Positions 10,654-22,050 of a stretch of DNA of 64,000 bases are shown one piece after another. A program made the translations under genes and the position numbers. The notes under the pieces were generated by a model. It saw only the letters and a program-made list of their open reading frames with translations, was not told the DNA's origin and searched no databases. Within the stretch, counting starts at the first letter, position 1. Each line of letters opens with the position of its first letter. This DNA comes from Zizania palustris (Eukaryota; Streptophyta; Magnoliopsida; Poales; Poaceae), in assembly GCA_019279435.1 (NCBI GenBank), contig JAAALK010002126.1:1-64000 (forward strand), in the 5' to 3' direction.

Positions 10654-12633
10654 TGAGAAACCAAGTTGAGATGTGCCTTGGTTTCAAATCTGTGAGGAGT
10701 GATTGACAGGTGTTATCTTCTGGGCAAAGGGGTCCCTCTCATGGACTTCGGACGTGTGTTACCGAAGGGTTCAGTGTTTGCTGGCTGTAGTTGTTGCAGT
10801 GGAGTATGTCTGTCAGAGGGGTCTGGCAGAATACGATGAAAAGTCTGTACCGAAGGGCTCGGTACTTTGGGCAGTACACCGGAGTGTGTACCGGAGGTTG
10901 TTTACCATAGAGTTCTCTGGGGTACTGGAAACACTTGTCTGCTTGTCGGTGGTGTACATGTGACTTTGAAGGCGACAGGCGGTTCGTAGCAAGTGAACCT
11001 GGGTCAAGCGGGAGGCTTGATGCCAGGAGAGCGGGGAGCTCGGTCATGAAGGTTGCGTGGGGTCGAGAACGGTCCTTGGGTCAAGGTGCGCCAAGCGAAG
11101 ACAGAAAGTGTGGAGGATGGCTCTAGCTAAAGGTACCCCGAGGCAAAGTCCTCGGAGGCGAGGCACTTCGAAGGGTGACTTCGAAGGATGGTGGACGAAG
11201 TCCACAGGAATGAGGCAAAGCTCCCAAGTGTGCTCCGGTTGGAGACACTTGGAAGGACACCTAACGAAGGTCTCAGAAGTGAAGGGGCATCGAAGGCATG
11301 GTCCGGATAAGGGTCTTCATGGAGTGTTCTCGTGGTCGAGACACTGTGAATGGGTGCCTATAGATATGCTTCATGCAGAGGCGTTGGACGGAGGGACTTC
11401 GGAAGGTGGAGAAGGTACTTTGATGGTGGGGCTTCAGATTGTGTATAACGAAGTGCTTCGCCATACATGGCTTCGGTGCACGGACTGACAGAGTTCAAGC
11501 TGGGAGTAGCTGCGAAGCCATGGTGGTCTACTCCGGAGATGATAGTGTGAAGGCTCAAGAGCTTTGACTGCTTTGGCTCAAATCCGTCACTATATCGAAG
11601 ACTGACTTCGGTGAAGCGAAGGCCTTTGGTTTCCAAGCATGTCACCGAATCCTCTACATAGCTTGTGTGTGAAGGGGGCTCTAGAAGATTCTTCTTTGCT
11701 AAAACTGATCGTGTTGCTCTACAAAAGCCGATGTTGTCTTCTCTGCGAAGCTGACAAAAGAAGCCACCAATAAAGTAGACTACCAGCTTTACCCCCGTGT
11801 GTGACAGATACAAAATCACTATAAACCCTAGGGGTATTGTAGTATATTCGAAAGTCAGAGTAGTGCCTATAAAAGGGAGAGGCAGGCTAGGGGCTAGGGC
11901 AACACTGTGCACTCTATTTTAGAACCATCTGTTTTCCTATAGCTCTAGCCAGCCGCAATGAAGAGGTCTCTGTATTTGCGAGTTTTTGTGTTCCCTGTTC
12001 TTGCAATGAAAATTCCATTATGTTTTCCATCTATTGCTTGAACTTGTATCTGTGTTTTTGCACTGCATGAGTTAAGTTTTCTGCATTCCATTTCGTTCGG
12101 TGCCAACCAGAGTTTTTGCTCTGTTTCAACGAAATTTGTTTGTCTCTTTTGTGTGCATGTGTTCACTCTGTGTCAATTGGAGGCTAGTCCTCACTGTTTA
12201 CTAGCGAATCACCTTGCAATGTGTCGTTTTGAGGCTTGTTCTCTTCCCGTAGAGGAAGTCCTTAGTACAGTCAGTTTGTGTCTGTTTTCTGCACTCCAAA
12301 ATACGAAGCCTAGTACTAGTTACTAGTGCAGAGTATCTGATCGAGGTCCATAGAGGGAAAATACTCATGCAAAGTACAGTAGTGTGAAGCCTGCTCGAAG
12401 GCACCTCATGTGTGGAGCTTGCACTATCTTGGCAGAGTTACGTTTTAGGGTTTCTGAGTGCGAGCAAAGTGTTTTGATCTTCGAACTTCTACCCTATTCG
12501 AAGGTTGTGTTCGAAGTGTGTTTTATACCTCCGAACCAGACACTTCGAAGGGTGGATTCGAAGCTTGTTCAGTAGAACAAAATTTTAAAAGCTCCCATTC
12601 GCCCCCCCTCTTGTCACTTGTTTCGGTCCAACA
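10654..12633 (+). repeat. 3' LTR of copia B1 (1980 bp)
   Basis: The LTR starts TGAGAAACCAAG immediately after the polypurine tract and ends CGGTCCAACA. The phrase before the end, CGCCCCCCCTCTTGTC, is typical of the 3' end of SIRE-type LTRs. Open frames seen on both strands (for example 11358-11912) have no recognisable domain and lie across the LTR promoter region; I do not call them genes. The 5' LTR is outside the window. Confidence 0.85.
11868..11874 (+). promoter_or_regulatory. TATA box of the B1 LTR promoter
   Basis: TATAAAA in the context GTGCCTATAAAAGGGAGAGG lies about 765 bases before the LTR end. This is the expected place for the U3/R promoter of a long copia LTR. The transcription start is not visible. 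Confidence 0.65.
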
Positions 12634-12870
12634 ATAATAGTCGTTCTGACCGGCCATACAGTGCCAATCCAACCGCCGCACGTAGTCGGCCCTGATTGGC
12701 ATCCCCTTCTTCACCATTGGTCCGACCGCGGCCTTTAGGTCGGTCTGGCTGCCCTTATCTAGTCAGTACAATCGGTCCCTCTTGGCTAGTTCGACCGCTC
12801 AATTCACACGTTGGTCCATTAGATCGCGCCTTTGTGGCGCGATTTGTTTTTCTGGTGACTCCATCCCTAC
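12634..12870 (+). other. Fragment of the outermost LTR element D, upstream of B2
   Basis: This stretch lies between the copia LTR end and the B2 insertion. Its last five bases (CCTAC) are the B2 TSD, and the sequence continues at 23965. Joined, the two pieces end in TGTCAACACA followed by a primer site at 24051, so this is most simply part of the 5' LTR of element D. GGTCCGACC/GGTCGGTC motifs recall those in D at 62320-62640. No gene is seen. Confidence 0.6.
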
Positions 12871-14761
12871 TGTAGGACCGAAAGTAGCGACCAGAGGGGG
12901 GTGAATGGGCGCCTTAAAAATTCTTTCGAATCAAAGGCCTGCTCCCAATACCCAACGCACCTCAAAGACTAAGCACCAAAGAACGAACAGATTGCCTAAG
13001 TCTAAAGGTATCAATCTAGAAGCAACTGATGTTTAAATCAGAGAAATGCCAATACAGTGCTAATAGAAAGATAGACAGTATACAAAAAACAAGGCAAAGT
13101 AAACTTCTCAGCATAAATGCTCAAGGAGTAAAATGAGAAGTTACCGTATGAAATCTGCCTCCTGTTCGAAACTTGGCGAAGCCTGCTTCACTGGTCGAAG
13201 CCTGCTTCGCAGTGTCGAAGCCTGCTTTGGAGGTCGAGGTCTGCTTCGGAGGTTTTGTCTAACCTAGTTCGAGGAGACTAAAGACCGAAGAAGCTTCGAA
13301 GCTAAGTACAGAAGTATCGAAGCTAGCTTCGAACCAAGTGGTTCGAAGCCTATCCTTCGAACAGAATACTTCGAACGCAACGCACAGACAGACAACCTTC
13401 GAACGGAGAAGCGAAGGCTGACACGTGACAGAGAAACAAAAATGAAGCCTACACTCTACCTTTGAACAAACACACCAAGGACCTTCGAAGAAGATGGATG
13501 CAAACACTGAGCGAAGTCTAACAGAAATACAAGCTTCGAAGCCAACTTCGAAACCTGTCGAAGTATGGACTTCGAAGAGCTCGAGTTGGAGTACCTTCGC
13601 ACAGACGTTCGAAGTATGAAACACTGACAGTTTAAAAAGTACTTCGAAGCTAGCAACTCAGGACACAAAACGAAGTTCGAAGTTCAAACGAAGCCTTCGA
13701 GTATATCAGATCGAAGCCTGCCTCACGGAGCTGAGGGGCTTCGAATAGAGAGGGTGGCTTCGCCAGAAAAGAGTCAGAAAAGGTACTCGGCCCTGTCAAC
13801 TTCGATCAAAAAGCTGCGCAGAAAAGCAATGCCTGAGTACTTTTGTATTGTTGCTACAGTGTAGTAGTACTACTTGCAACAGCAAGAACTAGTACTACGT
13901 GCATGAAGAACGCACGCAACAGAAGCACCTTCTCAGGAATAAAATCAACAGCACACATCAAACCGAAGCTTCTGATTCAGAGAAATCAATGCACGCATCC
14001 AAACACGAACATGAGATGGAATCCCACGAGAACAAATAAAATCAAGGGGATGCAGTGATGAACCAAAACACCACACAAATCCTGGCGGCGCACACTAGCA
14101 GGAGAGAGAGAAAGAGACAAAAATGACCCAATAGAGTTGGCAATGATTTCAGCAAAAGGGGTAGTTCAACCCTAGGGATTGGGGCCCTATTTATAGGCTG
14201 CCCAATGGCCTAGAATATTCCACCAGCCCCTTAGGGTTTTTTTACAGACGCAGGAATAAAGGAAAGACTCTACTGCCCTTGGGTATTTTTACAGACATGA
14301 CTGACTGACTGTGGGCCTAGAGATACAGATGACTTATCCGGAAGTTGAGCTTTCATAGTGACTACGGCTTCTCTTCTGGACAGTCGGATACAGAATCAAC
14401 GGTTGTCAGTTTTGCGCCAAAACTGACAGAGCCTCCACTGTCTTTGCACTAGGTACCTGGATTGGGCCGGCCCGACTCCGCAGCTCTCTCAGCCCGGCAA
14501 TCACTCGCCGCCCGTGTACCTGAGTCAATCCTAGTTAACAGCCCAGTGGGTCTTCTGCTGCTTCTGGCCCATGTACCCGGATTGGGCCAGCCGGACTTCA
14601 CAGCCTCTTCTGCCCGACCGTCGCTCGCTGCCCGTGTACCTGAGTCACACGCGGCCCATGAAACAGCAGATCTCCTCTACTTCTGTCCTCTTTGACTTTC
14701 GTTGACAATGACTCATCACATCTAGAGCCATGAGGCCCACGCTATTCAGCATGGCTCCTCA
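12871..14761 (-). repeat. 3' LTR of B2 (1891 bp)
   Basis: On the minus strand it starts TGAGGAGCCATGC and ends CGGTCCTACA. It contains an 18-19-bp GTCGAAGCCTGCTTCG array (about 13165-13255) with one unit fewer than the other LTR. It also holds a dense field of TTCGAA hexamers (13290-13740) and a roughly 120-bp direct duplication (about 14455-14690) with GGATTGGGCC and CCCGTGTACCTGAGTCA in each half. A 121-codon frame (13624-13259) is kept in both LTRs, but TTCGAA repeats lack stops in every frame, so I do not treat it as a gene. Confidence 0.93.
14189..14196 (-). promoter_or_regulatory. TATA box in the B2 3' LTR
   Basis: The minus strand reads GCCTATAAATAGGG. The matching site in the 5' LTR (23386-23393) reads AATAAATA, so the copy that would drive the element has lost its consensus TATA while this one keeps it. 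Confidence 0.65.
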
Positions 14762-16099
14762 ATCTCCCCCTTGATGAGTGCATTGTCAACAATTCACTTC
14801 TTCAGCTCTTCAGCACCTGCGAACAAATGTGGAAACATGAAAACAAAGCACAAGAAAAACAAAGAAGAAGAAAAATAAGGTAAAAGTTTAACCCTAATGA
14901 CCAAAAGCCGAACAAAAGCAAGAAGCGGTCATTATGGTTAACCAAAGGTAAAAGCTCAGAATGAGTGCTATCTCAGAAACATCAACAAGGATATCAAAAA
15001 GAGTAAGTGAGACAAAAACTCCCCCTCGAACTCTTATCCCAAAATTTCTCCCCCTTGTTGACAAGTGAACTCATCAAGCACTCAAAAGAGACACAAACTC
15101 CCCCTGAAACGCAACTCCCCCTCAAAATATGCAATGAATGCAACTGGGGTGCGTGAGGAGTGAATAAAGCATGCTTCTCAGATATGATTGACTGCAATTA
15201 CAACATCTAACAAGTAGAGCAAAAGACATACTGTCTAAGACACATGGCATGATCAGTGCAACAGATGGTATCTAAAGAAAGTCATTAGCACACATTTTTC
15301 AGTTTTTTGCAAACAAAAGCATCACCACATTTTCCAGTAAACAAGCAAGGTAAAGCATGAGATGCAAAAGATATCTGATATCTACCAAGATAAGCATTAT
15401 CCAAAACAAAGTGCTTCAGCAAACATGTTATCATTTCATTTTTCAGGCTTTTTCTCTTTCCTTTTTCATTTTTGCCAGGGGTTATTTGCATGTCAAACCT
15501 TATGCTGACCGACCAAGTCAAGCCTAGGCCAGAACTGGACCATCAGAAGCTTAAGACATTGGTCTTGGCATACATTACACTGTCCTAGTTCATACCAAAG
15601 TGTTATGGTACAGAGTCTAGAACAATGCAATGTGACAAAACAAGCCCACCTGGATCTTTTCAAGTTATGCATAAAAAGGCATGGAATTTTCATTCATTTT
15701 TGATTTTTATCATTTTTATAGCACATTTGCCATGTTAAAGCATAAAGATGTCCAAGTTGCATATCTGCATCTATGTGAGGAACTAGCTACAGGGCATGTA
15801 ACAGATAGCAAAAGCATTCAGCCTACACATGCTAGTTACCAGAAGCAATGGTGATCATTTTTTTAAGTTTAAAGCATAAAAAACCATGCATATGACAGAT
15901 ATCAGACATATCAAGTGAACTGAACCAAAGCATGATCATTGACAAGTAATCAAAAGCATGTACCAGCTAGAATAAGTAAAGCAGTTCAATCATATAACAG
16001 AAGCAAGCTCAAAATGTGATATGTGAATATGCAAGATATGAACACACACAAAAAGACTCAAGAAAAGAGTAAAGAAGAAGAAAACTGACGCAAAATATC
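14762..16099 (-). other. 3' noncoding region of B2 with an array of polypurine tracts
   Basis: On the minus strand, AAGGGGGAGAT abuts the LTR at 14761. Further purine tracts of the same kind appear on the plus strand as CTCCCCCT at about 15020, 15049, 15092 and 15116. Multiple tracts upstream of the 3' LTR are known for SIRE-type elements. The block 15480-15660 is shared with the B1 noncoding region. No coding signal is seen. Confidence 0.8.
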
Positions 16100-19000
16100 C
16101 TAGAAAGGATACACAACACCCAAATCTTCTCGTAAACGCTCAAAAGTAGACTGATCTAGGGGTTTGGTGAAAATGTCAGCCAACTGATGATGGGTATCAA
16201 CATGAATAAGGTCAATGACACCTTTCTCATATTGATCCCACAAAAAGTGAAAGTGCACATCAATGTGTTTGGTTTTTGAATGGAGACATGGGTTTTTCCC
16301 TACACTACTTGCACTGGTGCTGTCGCAAAACAAAGGAACTCTGGTAGGAAAGAACAACCCAAAATCTCGCAAGGTGGAAATCATCCAAACTAACTGTGAG
16401 CAGCAGCTACATACTCAGCCTCAGTGGTCGAAAGAGCAACTCCAGATTGCTTTCGAGAAGACCAAGAGACAAGAGAAGAACCAAGAAACTGGCAGGTACC
16501 GGAAGTCGACTTGCGATCCAACCGGCACCCACCAAAGTCGGCATCCGAAAATCCAGACAAATCGAGAGATGATGAAGCTGAATAGAAAAGACCAAGATCG
16601 GGCGCATAAGTGAGATACCTGAAGATGCGCTTGACAGCCTGCCAGTGAGACGCGCGTGGTGAAGACTGAAAACGCGGTGAACCGATCATCCCTCGAAACT
16701 CCCTTTCATTGACTTTCACGCTGCTCTCATCCTTGTCCAGACCCCCAGAAGTCCCCATCGGGGTCATCTGCGGCTTCAATTCACCACCAAAGTCAAATTT
16801 CTTAAGCATATCGCGAGTGTACTTACCTTGGTGGATGAAAGTGCCTTCCTTGGTCTGCTTGATCTAGAGCCCTAAGAAGTACTTGAGCTCACCCATGAGG
16901 CTCATCTCAAACTCACTGTGCATCTGCTCAGAAAACTTGGACACAAGATCATTAGTAGTACCGCCAAAGATAATATCGTCCACGTAAATCTGAGCGACTA
17001 AAAAATCTGAAGCAACTCTGAGCAAGAAGAGAGTTTTATCCACTGAACCCATCACAAAGCCCTTCCCCAACAAAAACTGCTTCAACCGGTCATACCAAGC
17101 CCTGGGGGCTTGCTTTAACCCGTATAAAGTTCTTTGCAATTTAAAAACATGTCGAGGAAACTTAGGATTCTCAAAACCAGGGGGTTGCCTAACATAAACC
17201 TCCTCTTCTATGTACCCATTCAAAAAAGCACTCTTGACATCCATTTGAAAAATCTTAAAACCCTTCAAAACAGCAAAAGCTAGAAGAATACGAATGGACT
17301 CAAGACGGGCTACAGGAGCGAAGGTTTCTTCAAAGTCAATACCTTCCTTCTTGCAAAAACCCTAGGCAACTAGTCGAGCTTTGTTGCGCACCACATCCCC
17401 ATCTTCACCTTGTTTGTTCTTGAACACCCACTTGGTGCCTATGGGGTTGCATCCTGGTGGCGGCTCAACTAGTGTCCAAACCCAATTACGGACAAAGTTC
17501 TCAAGCTCTTCTTGCATAGCATTAATCCAATTTGAATCGGAAAGAGCATGAGAAACATCTTTGGGCTCAAAAGATGCAACAAAAGCAGATTCAGCAAACA
17601 CAGCAAGAGAGGCATTAGATGAATGCAAAGTTCTCTTAGTCAAATCACCTATGATGAGCTCTGAGGGATGGTCACGCTGAACTGCTCGGGTTCCCTAGTG
17701 ATCTGAAGTCACCTCACCGGAGTCAGTAGCTGGCACCTCTGGACTCGACTGAGGGGGCTCGATCGTAGTGGAAGAAGTGATCAGAGGTCCACCCTCATCC
17801 TCAGTCGAAGTCTCAGAAGGTGTGGGCTCTGCAGGTGGTGCAGAAGGCCCACCCTCATCAGCAGCTGGAGTATACTCATCTTCCTCGAAGATGGACTCTC
17901 CGAGCTCATCATCACCAGAAGGCTCAAAAGAAGGAGTCAAAGAAGGCAAGGACTCATCAAATGAAACTTCGCAAGTCTCGACAAGCTGCTGGGTTTCGAG
18001 TTTCCAAACACGAAAACCTCGAGAATGCAATGCATAACCAAGAAAAATACCATCCCAGCAACGAGACTCAAACTTGTCCAAATGCCCTCCCTTCATGAGC
18101 ACAAAGCACTTGCGGCCAAACGCTCGCAAGTGGCTCACCTTGGGCTGTCTGCCAAACTGCAGTTCATATGATGTCTTACCAAGGTAAGCTCTAAGAAAGA
18201 TGCGGTTGGCTAGATAGCAAGCCGTGTTCATGGCTTCAACCCAAAAAACGCCTTGGAGTCATGTGCTCATCGAGCATCGTCCTGGCCATCTCGATTAGCG
18301 TGCGGTTCTTTCGTTCCACAACGCCGTTCTGTGGGGGAGTGTAAGGAGAAGAAAACTGATGGTCAAGACCTTGATCACTACAGAAGCTGACGAACTGAGA
18401 GTTCTTGAACTCAGAGCCGTTGTCAGAGCAAATTGCTCGCATCCGACCATTGTTCTCATTCTTCAGCTTCAAAATCAGGTCATGAACAAACTGAAAAGTT
18501 TCATCCTTAGACTCAAAAAAGAAAACCCACGAAAATCGAGAAAAGTCGTCAACAATCACAAGTGCGTACCACTTCCCACCGACTAAACGTACCCGAGCTG
18601 GACCAACAGTGTCCAAGTGTAAAAGCTCGCCCGGATACGAAGTCATCACCTGAGTCACAGGTGAGTGAGAAGCGGCAACAATTTTCCCATGACGACAGGG
18701 ATGACAAACTAGATCTTTCTCCATCTTAAGCTTGGGCAATCCTCAGATGAGGTCCATAGAGCTCAACCTGACTAGCAGATCAAAACTCAAATGACCTAAC
18801 CTCCTATGCCACTTCCAGAGCTCAGAGGAGGATCCAGCAATCAAACAGTGAGAAGGGCCAAAAGAATTAGAGAAGTCAATTCGAAAAACTTTACCGAATG
18901 GTAAGATCTGGCAAATCAAAGACCATCTAGAATGAAACACAGAAGAACTGCCCTTCTTAAAATGCACTTCCAAACCATCCTCAAGAAGTTGCAAAACAGA

Positions 19001-19231
19001 AATCAAATTGAAGTTCAAATTCTTAACCAAAGAAACATTCTTCAAAGAGAAATGATCTGAAATGCGAAATGAGCCAATGCCATTTACTTTCCCTTGACCA
19101 CTGTTCCCGAATGTGATGTACTCTTTGGAGCTTGGGGGAGTGAGACTGGTGAACCATCTGCGATGTCCCGTCATGTGGCGAGAACATCCTGAGTCCATGA
19201 TCCAAACGTCCTCCAGTCCCCGATCCTGCAC
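16100..19231 (-). pseudogene. Copia pol of B2: protease, integrase, RT, RNase H
   Basis: In minus-strand order, the first part is a protease with MDSGCSRHMTG (about 19200) and a gag-pre-integrase block WKWHRRLGHLS (about 18800). Integrase follows with LHLDTVGP, CSDNGSEF and NGVVERKNR, a complete D-D-E triad (18630-18290), and a tail to 17695 ending in an acidic, proline-rich linker. RT then runs 17643-16864 with QMDVKSAFLNG, LKQAPRAWYDRL and an intact YVDD (about 16980). RNase H comes last with SDADFGGC, STTEAEYVAA and KHIDVHFHFLWD. In-frame stops lie near 17362 and 16867, and a further break near 16390. At about 16670 MIGS joins directly to FQSSPRASHW, missing roughly 20 residues that B1 still has. 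Confidence 0.92.
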
Positions 19232-19233
19232 AA

Positions 19234-22000
19234 TCAGTGGCTGTAAGTGGGAGCAAATGGTCCGGCACCAGGTTTAGCAAAAGAGCTAAACCAGTGTCGA
19301 GCCATCTGCTCAAAAGACGGAAAGCAGAAATCATCATGAGAGTTTGAACCAAAACGCGGCTCAAAGCGCGGTCCTCGGTTCTGCCTAAAGCCTCGGCCAC
19401 GAGGTCCAGGACCGTAGCCAATACGACCTGGAGCTCTGCCGGAACGAACACCACCAACTGGAGCACGGGTAAGAAAGCCGTCTCCTCTACCACCACCTAC
19501 ACGACGCGGCCTGGCCTCCAGCCTCTCCTCGCGTCGAGGAACACACGGTCTACCACCCTGCTGGTAGAACTGCTCCTGACCACCATAAGCTCTCTCTGCT
19601 CTCTCAACCCGCTTCCTCCTGAAGCAAAACTCCGCAAGATGCCCGTCTCTCTGACAGTACTCACAATGATAGGTGGGCTTCTTGGGATGTGGTTGAGGCT
19701 TGGGGTTCTTGGGCTTAGTGGTGTTAGGTGTTGTCTTCATGTGCTGAGAAGGTCTAGGAAGAGAGTCTAGAGAAGTGTGGAGGAGTTTGGGCTTTGGAAC
19801 CCAGATGGGTTTCTTGGGTGGAGCTCTGTGTGGTTCATTGATCACTCCATCCTTGGGCTGACAAGCCTAGGAAGACTCAGTGGAATGAGTCTTGGGATAT
19901 CTCTGCTCAGGAGTCATTTTACTCCACTCCACTGCCCGGCTAATGGCACTCTCAAAGTCAGCCTTGGTGTAGGTGTAACCTACCCCAAACCCATCCCGCC
20001 TCTTGAATTGCTGGATCATCATGCTGAGCTGTGGCTCTCTGGCACTGATCCAACAGGATAGAACGGAGGTAAAAGTTCTCATTCTGAGAATCAGCTAGCT
20101 CCTCTCTCAAGGAAGCTAGAACCTCCACCTGAGACAAGCAGGTCTCACACTCACTCTCTACATGGACAGACTTCTCGGCTTTTAGCTTGATCAACTCAAG
20201 TCTAAGAGACAGGCAGTTCTCACAGACAGTGGGTGGAACTGACAATGTCTCAAGCTCTAGCCTAGTCTGCGCAAGCTCAGCTCTCAACCTCTCCAAATCA
20301 CCCAAATGTTCATCGCCCTTGGATTTCAGCTCAGCTAAGGCAGCTAGATGAGATGGGCAATCAACACAGGGTGCGACGACAGTGGCTTGAGCATCTTTCA
20401 GCTCCAGCTGAGCGCTTTCAAGCTCAGTGGCCAAAGCGTCCCTCTCATCAACCCTTTCTGTGTACCTAGACTTCAGAGTCGACAGGTCACACAGAAGCAC
20501 CTCACACTTTGGGCACTCACTGCTATCACCCAATCAAGGGGAAGAAGATAGACTCTCAATTCTGCCGTTGGCCACGACAAGCTCACTCTCTAATTCGTCT
20601 ATCCTTTTCTTAGCCCCCCTAAGCAGTTTCTCCCGATATTTCAACTCCTGACGATTGCTCTCAAGTAAATCAACGATTTCGCGCTAATAGGATTATACCT
20701 TTTCGTTGTCGTCAGCGTCGGAGTGGTCGGAGGAGCTCTTTTCTTCCTTATCCCCAAGAGCCATTGAACAGAAGCTTTTGCGGGATCTTCGGCGCTGGTG
20801 TGAGCGACTCTTCGGCTTGTCTCCGAAAGCCATGAAGCAGAGGCCCGCCGGATAGTCATTGTCCTTCCCCTTCCTGATGGCGATCTCCTAATCGCTTGAG
20901 CTTGATGAAGAGGAAGAAGACGTGGACTGCTTGGAGTAGCTCTTCTCCATTTCGGCGAAGAAGGCCTTGTCGCGCTTCTTGTTCTCTCACCGGTAGTTCT
21001 TCAGGGCCTTCTTGAAGAATCTGGTCTTCAGCTTGCCCTTGTTGAAGGAAGAGCTCTCGTACTTGCCGGAGTCGTGGAAGCCACCACCGGTGCCCTTCTT
21101 GTGTCCATTGCGCTTGGGGCAGTCGGCGATGAAGTGTCCTGAATCACCACACTCAAAACACCCGGATTTTGTGCCGTGTCTTTTGAACATCCTTTTGTCA
21201 TAGACACGACACACCCGGTTGTTAAAGAGACACAAATCATCATCTCCCAACAACTCAAGCTGGTCCTCAGTGATAGACATGAAAGAGAACCCAGCATAAC
21301 TCATAGAAGAAGGATCAACGGAAGGTGTAGCAAGGGCCAGAGATTTTGATCCAGAACCAGTGAGATTTGATCTCAGCTGGAGATCAACCTCAGTAGCCTT
21401 CAGCTTGCTAAACAACTCAGAAATGGTCAAGGTATCATAAGAAGTACTCTCAATGATAGAAGATACCTTGATCTCCCAGATCTTTGGGTCGAAGGTATGG
21501 AGAACCTTGAGCGCCTGCTCATGATCTGAGACTAACTAAGCACCCTCGGCCTTGTTGTCCCGAAGCTTGTTTATGATCGACTGAAAACGACCAAACAAAG
21601 CCTCAACAGATTCACCTGGCTTTTGTGTGAAATTTTCATATTCACGCCGGTAGGTCTGATAGAGCCGAGCCTTGACATGTGCTGTTCCCTCATGGTGTGC
21701 CCTGAGGGTAGCCCAGATCTCTCTCGTAGTGGAGAGATGGCTCACACGCTCAAACTCAGTGGGACCTAAACCAGAGAAAAGAATGTTCACAGCCTTACTG
21801 TTGCTCAGATGCTGAGCAATGATACCAGCAGTACCATGCTCGGCGACTGGCAATATGACAAACGTGGTGTGAACGCAAATGTCCCAAATGTCCGAACCCT
21901 GGCTCATGAGATAGGCTCCCATGCGAGTCTTCCAATAGTTATAGCCATAGGCTTCCAAGGACGGGACCTTGCCACGAGACGTCATGGTCACTACTGGGGT
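19234..22000 (-). pseudogene. Copia gag of B2
   Basis: The start is the ATG at 21991 (MTMTSRGKVP). A gag capsid segment with NYWKTRMGAYL, SVEALFGRFQ and REIWATLRAHHEGT runs to a stop at 21536. It continues in frame with HTFDPKIWEIK and ISELFSKLKATE to a zinc knuckle, CFECGDSGHFIADC, near 21140. A charged coiled-coil region rich in E, L and K (20533-19958) follows. The tail is basic (19845-19234) with a second knuckle, CEYCQRDGHLAEFC, and an RG-rich stretch. The second knuckle plus a long coiled coil is usual for SIRE-type gag. Stops and frameshifts near 21536, 20985 and 19866 inactivate it. Confidence 0.88.
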
Positions 22001-22036
22001 TTAGAACCGGTTAAGGTATGGAAAAACCCTAACCTC

Positions 22037-22048
22037 GCTCTGATACCA
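22037..22048 (-). other. Primer-binding site of B2 (initiator tRNA-Met)
   Basis: The minus strand reads TGGTATCAGAGC two bases inside the 5' LTR end. This is the standard complement of the plant initiator tRNA-Met 3' end used by copia elements. Confidence 0.93.
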
Positions 22049-22050
22049 CT

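Larger units (their letters stand above)
5837..12633 (+). mobile_element. SIRE/Maximus-type Ty1/copia element B1 (3' part)
   Basis: Pol remnants (5837-6125 and 7945-9345) are followed by a long noncoding 3' region, repeated polypurine tracts and a 1980-bp 3' LTR (10654-12633). RNase H at the end of pol is the copia order. The left part of the element lies beyond element A, outside the window. A solo LTR and a CACTA miniature element are nested in it. The bases after the LTR, ATAAT, are one half of a TSD I cannot verify. Confidence 0.85.

Noticed and set aside
11358..11912. 184-codon minus-strand frame in the B1 LTR
   Set aside because: It lies antisense to the LTR promoter, has no recognisable domain, and has low-complexity CTTCG-derived content.
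13259..13624. 121-codon frame kept in both B2 LTRs (also 22457-22822)
   Set aside because: It is built from TTCGAA repeats, which contain no stop in any frame. No domain or start context supports translation.
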